A DNA stretch of 11,785 nucleotides from JANRLJ01 sp034437895 (GTDB lineage: Bacteria > Chloroflexota > Anaerolineae > Aggregatilineales > Phototrophicaceae), in contig DAOTTO010000427.1 in NCBI GenBank assembly GCA_034437895.1, positions 1-11,785 of the forward strand, read 5' to 3'. This document shows positions 8,659-11,785 of this stretch, piece by piece. Position 1 is the first letter of the stretch, and the number at the start of each line of letters is the position of its first letter. Position numbers and translations under genes: made by a program. The notes under the pieces were generated by a model. It ran no database searches and was not told the origin of the DNA. It was given only the letters and a program-made list of their open reading frames with translations.

Positions 8659-9225
8659 TTATTGAAACGGCGTTTGTAAGCGCTGCTCACAATTTCCACC
8701 CGGACACCACTGCAAAAATGCAGGTGTGGCATCCTCTGGAATCGCAAAACGGACGAGTCCGCGCAGTGAAGTCCCTAGTTCAACTGACCCACCAATTAAG
8801 GGCGGCTCAGTCGCGGAATCAGCCGCTTCCGGCATATAGAGGCTGCCATCACTGTCGATCAGGGTTAAATCTTCAGCGAAGACTTGAACCGTCTCACCCG
8901 CTTGGCTGCCGAGCGAAGCCATGACGATAATCCACTGGCTGCCTTCCGGCGCGGGCGGAGTATCTTCGGGGGCGCTGGCGGCATCGATGACGGCGCTGAT
9001 GGCAAGAAAGTAGTTTTCAGTGTTGGCTGGGATGACGACTTCAGTGGCGGCGGCTTCGGTCACTTCTTCAGTGGGTGTCGGCTGTGCTTCTTCGGTTTGG
9101 ATGCTGGTGGGCGCAATCGTTTCGGTTGGCGACACTGTAGCAGTCGGCGACTCCGAATCGGTATCGCAAGCCGCGAGCAGCCCCGAAAGAAGTAAGAGCA
9201 AAATTAGAAGAATGCGGTACGACAT
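8659..9225 (-). CDS. Lipoprotein with Thr/Pro/Glu-rich linker and DUF4352-like Ig domain
   Basis: 188 residues. The N-terminus has a short positive segment, a leucine-rich stretch (5-17) and a lipobox LAAC with the lipidated cysteine at position 20, so the mature protein should be membrane-anchored outside the cell. Residues 21 to about 62 are a low-complexity Thr/Pro/Glu/Ser linker that probably holds the domain away from the membrane. Residues about 66-188 resemble the secreted DUF4352/telokin-like Ig fold: 'WIIVMASLGS', 'AEDLTLIDSDGSLY', 'ELGTSLRGLVRFAIPED'. Cys174 and Cys179 ('WCPGGNC') may form a disulphide. I chose ATG 9225 because AGGA lies 9 bases upstream and the signal peptide begins there; an in-frame TTG at 9255 would add ten residues before it. 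The gene is co-directional with the giant surface gene 181 bases downstream. Ligand and role are unknown. Confidence 0.88.
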   Translation of the reverse strand: MSYRILLILLLLLSGLLAACDTDSESPTATVSPTETIAPTSIQTEEAQPTPTEEVTEAAATEVVIPANTENYFLAISAVIDAASAPEDTPPAPEGSQWIIVMASLGSQAGETVQVFAEDLTLIDSDGSLYMPEAADSATEPPLIGGSVELGTSLRGLVRFAIPEDATPAFLQWCPGGNCEQRLQTPFQ

Positions 9226-9230
9226 ACTGT

Positions 9231-9244
9231 CTATTCCTAACTGG
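9231..9244. repeat. 14-nt direct repeat, unit 1 (covers lipoprotein Shine-Dalgarno)
   Basis: CTATTCCTAACTGG differs at one base from 9274-9287. This unit contains the lipoprotein gene's AGGA (read on the minus strand), so anything binding it could affect translation or transcription. Confidence 0.6.
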
Positions 9245-9273
9245 AAAAAACGCAAAATGAGAGACCCACTTTG

Positions 9274-9287
9274 CTATTCCAAACTGG
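9274..9287. repeat. 14-nt direct repeat, unit 2
   Basis: CTATTCCAAACTGG, starting 43 bases from unit 1 and upstream of the lipoprotein gene. Flanking bases are partly similar too (GAC...ACT before both units). Confidence 0.6.
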
Positions 9288-9340
9288 TTGATTTGCTTTG
9301 TGACTGCATTGGAGTAGAAAGACGAAGCAAAATGTGAATC

Positions 9341-9560
9341 TAAATGTACTTTAGCGGTTAAATATGAATAATTCCATCAATAATGTAAATTTTAAGTTTA
9401 CATTTTATTTAGGAAGTAATGTGCGAGGATGGTCTTCTCAATACTCTAAATATTCTTCTGTAATTTCACTACTTATATTACATGGTATTTTAATAAAATC
9501 ATTTAACTAATTATCTTATATTATGAAATACAAAAGAATAATGGTCTGTCTTTTTCATAG
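9341..9560. other. AT-rich intergenic island, no gene seen
   Basis: A hand count gives 38 G/C in the 180 bases 9361-9540 (about 21%). Neighbouring coding lines I sampled are 53-68%. Only very short reading frames occur. It contains the inverted repeat at 9382-9404. It lies upstream of the lipoprotein gene and could hold its promoter region, or mark an integration or recombination scar; the sequence does not decide. Confidence 0.6.
9382..9404. promoter_or_regulatory. Inverted repeat AATGTAAA/TTTACATT
   Basis: Perfect 8-base arms separated by 7 bases, about 160 bases upstream of the lipoprotein start. It could be an operator for a dimeric regulator or a weak AT hairpin. Confidence 0.4.
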
Positions 9561-9573
9561 GCAGCGCTTTATA

Positions 9574-9601
9574 CCCGTCGTAATTTTCTTGGCACGACGG
9601 G
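9574..9601. promoter_or_regulatory. Inverted repeat CCCGTCGT/ACGACGGG
   Basis: Perfect 8-base GC-rich arms separated by 12 bases, in otherwise AT-rich DNA with no gene. No T-run follows on either strand, so it is unlikely to be an ordinary terminator. An operator or a structured RNA element is possible. Confidence 0.45.
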
Positions 9602-9701
9602 CAAATGCTTGAAGGATTTACATGAGGCAAAGAAAGTTTAAAAATAGTGTAAACTAAGGTGAGTTTTAGAGGGTATCATTTTTAGGTGCAGCGGGACTCA
9701 T

Positions 9702-9732
9702 TGTCGGGTTTTCTAACCCAAATTGGGCGACA
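9702..9732. promoter_or_regulatory. Compact region with mutually exclusive hairpins
   Basis: GGGTT (9706-9710) can pair with AACCC (9715-9719). The same CCC can instead pair in CCCAA/TTGGG (9717-9721 with 9723-9727). The whole is enclosed by TGTCG (9702-9706) and CGACA (9728-9732). It lies just beyond the terminator of the small minus-strand gene. No gene follows closely on the plus strand until 10238, so an attenuator role is not supported. Confidence 0.35.
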
Positions 9733-9751
9733 TTTTCCTAAACCAGAGACG

Positions 9752-9775
9752 AAAACAGGGGTTTTTATGCCCCTG
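9752..9775 (-). terminator. Rho-independent terminator of the small lysine-rich gene
   Basis: Read on the minus strand: a CAGGGG/CCCCTG stem with an 8-base loop (stem and loop 9756-9775), followed directly by TTTT. It starts 15 bases after the stop codon at 9791-9793, the expected place. Confidence 0.8.
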
Positions 9776-9790
9776 ATGTTCAACGTCGAA

Positions 9791-9913
9791 TTATTTTTTC
9801 TGGGGTGTAGTGGTCTGCTTGGGTTGACCAGAAGGTGACTTCTCTGGGAAGAGGGATTCGACGACCTTAACCTTCTTTTGTTTCTTTTCTTTTTTGCCTG
9901 TGCGCTTATCCAT
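9791..9913 (-). CDS. Small lysine-rich protein (40 residues), unknown function
   Basis: ATG at 9913, stop TAA at 9791-9793. The protein opens 'MDKRTGKKEKKQKKVKVVES' and ends 'TTTPQKK'; roughly a third of its residues are lysine, with no hydrophobic stretch, so it is probably disordered and basic. Support for a real gene: GGGAG ends 8 bases before the ATG, and a good rho-independent terminator follows 15 bases after the stop. Such composition suits nucleic-acid or ribosome contact, but nothing in the sequence proves it and I do not recognise the family. It is transcribed away from the retropepsin pair. Confidence 0.72.
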   Translation of the reverse strand: MDKRTGKKEKKQKKVKVVESLFPEKSPSGQPKQTTTPQKK

Positions 9914-10237
9914 GATTTGAACTCCCGTTAAATGGTGATCTCTATCAAAGGCCAGGGGGTTGTCTGGGGATTTTATTTGGTGAGCGAGCGCGGCCTGAAT
10001 CTTGTTTAAGACAGTAACAAAGATTCAACGGGCATCAGCAAACCTAGGCGGTGCGGTTGTTAAAAGGAAACGATTTAACGCTTTTTCCTCTAATAGGAGT
10101 CTAACACGGCTTCTATTGGAATCGTGTTGGCGAGGTACAAGTCCTCAGCGAGTGCCGATCAAAACTATGAAAATAAGCCGATGAATCGTATCATATAGCG
10201 CTATATGCAGAGAGCAAAAAAGGTTTAGGATCAAGCG
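9914..10237. other. Divergent intergenic region with several small inverted repeats
   Basis: This 324-base gap separates two divergent units and must hold both promoters. I see no clear -10/-35 pair. The stretch 10065-10146 contains several short possible stems: AGGAAA/TTTCCT (10065-10070 with 10084-10089), alternatively TCCT/AGGA (10086-10089 with 10095-10098), then AACACG/CGTGTT (10103-10108 with 10123-10128) and GAGG/CCTC (10132-10135 with 10143-10146). These could be a structured leader or chance. Confidence 0.35.
10192..10207. promoter_or_regulatory. Perfect 16-bp palindrome, likely operator of the retropepsin pair
   Basis: CATATAGCGCTATATG is its own reverse complement with no spacer. 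It ends 30 bases before the ATG at 10238, where it could overlap a promoter or lie in a short leader. An autoregulatory operator is the simplest reading, as in toxin-antitoxin operons. Confidence 0.55.
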
Positions 10238-10438
10238 ATGCTGTCTGAAATATTAAAAGTAGAACTAGAAAAACTAACTCGTACTGAAAAACTCCAAGTG
10301 ATGCAGTTGCTTGTGGAGCAGCTTGCCCAAGAAGAGGCGCTGCTGACCGCAAAGGAATACGAAATTTGGACACCCTACGACACACCTGCCGCTGCTGATA
10401 TTCTCATGCAGATGCTTGAAGAAGATCGCCATGAGTGA
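10238..10438 (+). CDS. Small helical partner protein upstream of the retropepsin
   Basis: 66 residues. ATG 10238 has AGGA (10227-10230) seven bases upstream. The N-terminal half is amphipathic helix ('LKVELEKLTRTEKLQVMQLL', then 'VEQLAQEE'), a pattern like the 'L..EEK..L...L...L' helix of addiction-module component proteins, though I cannot show homology. The C-terminal half has a short aromatic/proline segment 'YEIWTPYDTP' and then a last acidic helix ending 'MLEEDRHE'. Its final eight bases (ATGAGTGA) overlap the start of the protease gene, so the two are probably translationally coupled and the products may act together. I recall similar 'EKL..MQ.LV..LA..E ... YEIW.PYD' proteins beside such proteases in Cyanobacteria and Chloroflexota, but their function is unknown to me. 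Confidence 0.85.
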   Translation: MLSEILKVELEKLTRTEKLQVMQLLVEQLAQEEALLTAKEYEIWTPYDTPAAADILMQMLEEDRHE

Positions 10439-10850
10439 TGCTGAACAATTCACGTATGCTCCAGTCAAGAACGCACTCGGCGAAATAGCACTGCGTCCGC
10501 TGCTACCTCTCACCCTTTCTCATCAAGGGACCAGCGTTCAAGCCAACGGGCTGTTGGATACTGGGGCAGATGTGAATGTGCTTCCCTATAATTTAGGTAT
10601 TGCACTCGGCGGGAGATGGGCGCAAGCACGCACTGGTTTGCACTTGTCCGGCAATTTAGCGCGATATGAAGCGCGAGGAATTTTGATGACCTGCACTGTG
10701 GGCGGACTTCGCCCCGTACAGCTTGCTTTTGCTTGGACACAAGCGGAAAATGTCCCCTTGTTGTTTGGTCAGATCAATTTCTTCGCTGAATTCAATGTAT
10801 GTTTCTTTCGTGCCAGGAATATATTTGAAATACGTTCCAAAGATGATTGA
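10431..10850 (+). CDS. Retropepsin-like aspartic protease, single domain
   Basis: 139 residues. The catalytic signature is LLDTGAD at 41-47 with Asp43 as the catalytic aspartate, preceded by 'LPLTLSHQGTSVQANG' and followed by 'VNVLP', the N-lobe pattern of retropepsins. Near residues 110-118 'LLFGQINFF' fits the hydrophobic-hydrophobic-Gly strand that closes the active site. With one Asp per chain it should work as a homodimer, as retroviral proteases do. There is no signal peptide or membrane segment, so it is probably cytoplasmic. I chose ATG 10431 because it overlaps the upstream stop in the ATGAGTGA arrangement; a TTG at 10416 in the same frame would add five residues. Substrate unknown; its partner or its neighbours are the obvious candidates. 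Confidence 0.87.
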   Translation: MSDAEQFTYAPVKNALGEIALRPLLPLTLSHQGTSVQANGLLDTGADVNVLPYNLGIALGGRWAQARTGLHLSGNLARYEARGILMTCTVGGLRPVQLAFAWTQAENVPLLFGQINFFAEFNVCFFRARNIFEIRSKDD

Positions 10851-11014
10851 GCCAACTGTGCTACTGATGTTACGCAAACCTGCTATGGGTTCAAATTCAA
10901 GACTAACAGACAATATGCCACCCATTTACAGGTTTACAAAATTGTAGCTGGTAGTTTTGAATGGGCTGCATTGCCAAAAGTTTACGATTGCATAAGGTGA
11001 ATAAAAACCAAGGG
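10851..11014. other. Intergenic, no gene seen
   Basis: 164 bases between the protease and the helical protein. It contains a small TACAA/TTGTA inverted repeat (10935-10946) flanked by CCCATT (10921-10926) and AATGGG (10960-10965), which could fold as a long hairpin but lacks a T-run. No clear promoter or terminator. Confidence 0.35.
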
Positions 11015-11521
11015 ATGAAAACAGCGAACCTCGAATTATCCCCTGAAGACGCTAAATTATGGTTGGAGTATAAGAATGCTTGGCAAAAGTACAGAGAATC
11101 ATTAGCTGGCATTTTTTACGAAACATCAGACCTGATGAGCCTTGTAAGATATGGGATGATGAATGATAAACGTGCAGTGGTCGATATTTTAGAAAGGTTA
11201 AAGCCGGAGGATATAAAAATTATCCTTAAGCCGTTGTTAGATCAACTCATGGATGTACGTACAGGGGAGTTTTACGAAAAAGTCATTTTGAAATTATCTA
11301 GGGATTGGCTAAAAGAAAACTTACACCCCTATCTTAAAGAGGTTTTAGAAGGGCTGGAATTAAAAGAGGATATTGAAATCGAATTTGATATGCTAATGAA
11401 TTTTTGTAAGCGAATCGATATGCAAATGGCACTTGATTTGGCTAAAGAAGCCGTGCTTAGTAAAAATCTAAATATTCAGAAACTTGGAGAAGAGTGGTCT
11501 GAAGGAATCATGAATGGGTGA
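11015..11521 (+). CDS. All-helical hypothetical protein, lower GC than neighbours
   Basis: 168 residues from ATG 11015. I do not recognise it. The sequence alternates charged and leucine-rich stretches ('VVDILERLKPEDIKIILKPL', 'LKLSRDWLKENLHPYLKEVL', 'MQMALDLAKEAVL'), which predicts a bundle or short solenoid of helices. It has one cysteine, no signal peptide and no membrane segment, so it is likely cytoplasmic. The start is uncertain: AAGGTGA ends 14 bases before ATG 11015, an unusually long spacing; GTG 10997 (174 residues) and ATG 10961 (186 residues) are in frame, but residues before 'MKTANLELSPED' look non-coding. G+C in two sampled 60-base lines is 45/120 (38%), below the giant gene, which may indicate transfer. 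It is not clearly in an operon with the protease 164 bases upstream. Confidence 0.8.
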   Translation: MKTANLELSPEDAKLWLEYKNAWQKYRESLAGIFYETSDLMSLVRYGMMNDKRAVVDILERLKPEDIKIILKPLLDQLMDVRTGEFYEKVILKLSRDWLKENLHPYLKEVLEGLELKEDIEIEFDMLMNFCKRIDMQMALDLAKEAVLSKNLNIQKLGEEWSEGIMNG

Positions 11522-11583
11522 AATATACAATTTAGGCTATTCAACTTTGATCTGGAATACTAACTGCCCAAAACTTTGCTGTA

Positions 11584-11607
11584 GGGAGTGACCTGTGTGT
11601 CACTCCC
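11584..11607. terminator. Strong 9-bp hairpin between convergent genes
   Basis: GGGAGTGAC/GTCACTCCC with a 6-base loop, perfectly paired. It sits between a plus-strand gene ending at 11521 and a minus-strand gene ending at 11643, the place for a shared terminator. Neither side has a T-run, so it would be a T-less hairpin or an RNA 3'-end protection element. Confidence 0.55.
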
Positions 11608-11642
11608 GGCGGACGCACACCGCTGTATCCCCTGCCTGCATT

Positions 11643-11785
11643 TTAATCCTCATCCGCCACCGTTAGCAGCATTTCGATCACGGCGTTCATATCGAGCAGC
11701 TTGCCTTCCTCCACGAATCGTGCAACGGGTTCGACATCGAGCGCGTCCTCTAATTCAGGCCGCAGCGTATTGATGCGGAGTTCAA
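11643..11785 (-). CDS. C-terminal 46 residues of an unknown protein (5' part outside window)
   Basis: The frame enters from the right edge and ends at TAA 11643-11645. The visible tail contains 'PELEDALDVEPVARFVEEGK' followed by 'LLDMNAVIEMLLTVADED': acidic, helical, no membrane segment. Coding is supported by the open frame to the edge, GC-rich codons, and the hairpin after the stop. The fragment is too short to name a family. Confidence 0.65.
   Translation of the reverse strand, partial: ELRINTLRPELEDALDVEPVARFVEEGKLLDMNAVIEMLLTVADED

Noticed and set aside
9226..9255. TTG start at 9255 for the lipoprotein
   Set aside because: The ten extra residues precede a typical signal peptide, and the Shine-Dalgarno AGGA lies inside them, correctly spaced for ATG 9225.
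9623..9658. 11-codon frame with an AAGGA site (MRQRKFKNSVN), possible leader peptide
   Set aside because: No gene follows on the plus strand for about 580 bases, so there is nothing for it to control; probably chance.
10040..10150. Possible tRNA or known ncRNA
   Set aside because: Several short stems occur, but no cloverleaf, CCA end or TPsiC-like loop, and no match to SRP, tmRNA or RNase P motifs that I know.
10002..10184. 60-codon plus-strand frame with TTG start
   Set aside because: No Shine-Dalgarno, low-complexity Arg/Ser composition, and it lies in the divergent promoter region.
10656..10925. 89-codon minus-strand frame opposite the protease
   Set aside because: Overlaps the DTGAD protease gene on the other strand and has no ribosome site or domain.
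11588..11773. 61-codon plus-strand frame at the right end
   Set aside because: Overlaps the hairpin and is antisense to the minus-strand gene entering from the edge, whose codons look better.
1..11785. CRISPR array, insertion sequence or phage genes
   Set aside because: No regularly spaced identical repeats, no transposase or integrase reading frame, and no terminal inverted repeats seen.

Overview
The window is dominated by one very large minus-strand gene. Its reading frame runs open from an ATG at 8477 down to base 1, 2,825 codons with no stop, and it leaves the window before its C-terminus. It encodes a secreted mosaic protein: a signal peptide, three copies of a galactose-binding-like beta-sandwich domain, an SbsA-type Ig domain, a PQQ sugar-dehydrogenase-like beta-propeller, two HYDIN/choice-of-anchor-D-like segments alternating with two copies of a DYND-motif domain, a DUF11-like domain, two SpaA/prealbumin-like domains, four putative-Ig (He_PIG) domains and two malectin-like domains. 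All sizeable plus-strand frames between 1 and 8477 are antisense shadows of this gene.

Upstream, on the same strand, is a 188-residue lipoprotein (8659-9225) with a Thr/Pro/Glu-rich linker and a DUF4352-like Ig domain. Next comes a gene-poor stretch (9226-9790) that includes a roughly 220-base island of about 21% GC and several inverted repeats. A 40-codon lysine-rich gene (9791-9913, minus) follows, with its own Shine-Dalgarno sequence and a rho-independent terminator. It is divergent from a plus-strand pair with an 8-base overlap: a 66-residue helical protein (10238-10438) and a single-domain retropepsin-like aspartic protease (10431-10850). A perfect 16-bp palindrome lies 30 bases before the pair. 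The pair has the layout of a toxin-antitoxin or protease-partner cassette and is the best candidate here for a poorly described system.

The right end has an unrecognised, AT-richer, all-helical 168-residue protein (11015-11521, plus), a strong 9-bp hairpin, and the last 46 codons of a minus-strand gene entering from the right edge.

The organism is a bacterium of moderate GC in the genes. The lipobox followed by a Thr/Pro/Glu-rich linker, the giant exported He_PIG/malectin mosaic, and a retropepsin pair of a kind I associate with Chloroflexota and Cyanobacteria together suggest a Chloroflexota (Anaerolineae-like) genome. That assignment is inference; no rRNA or marker gene is present. No tRNA, rRNA, CRISPR array, transposase or phage gene was seen.
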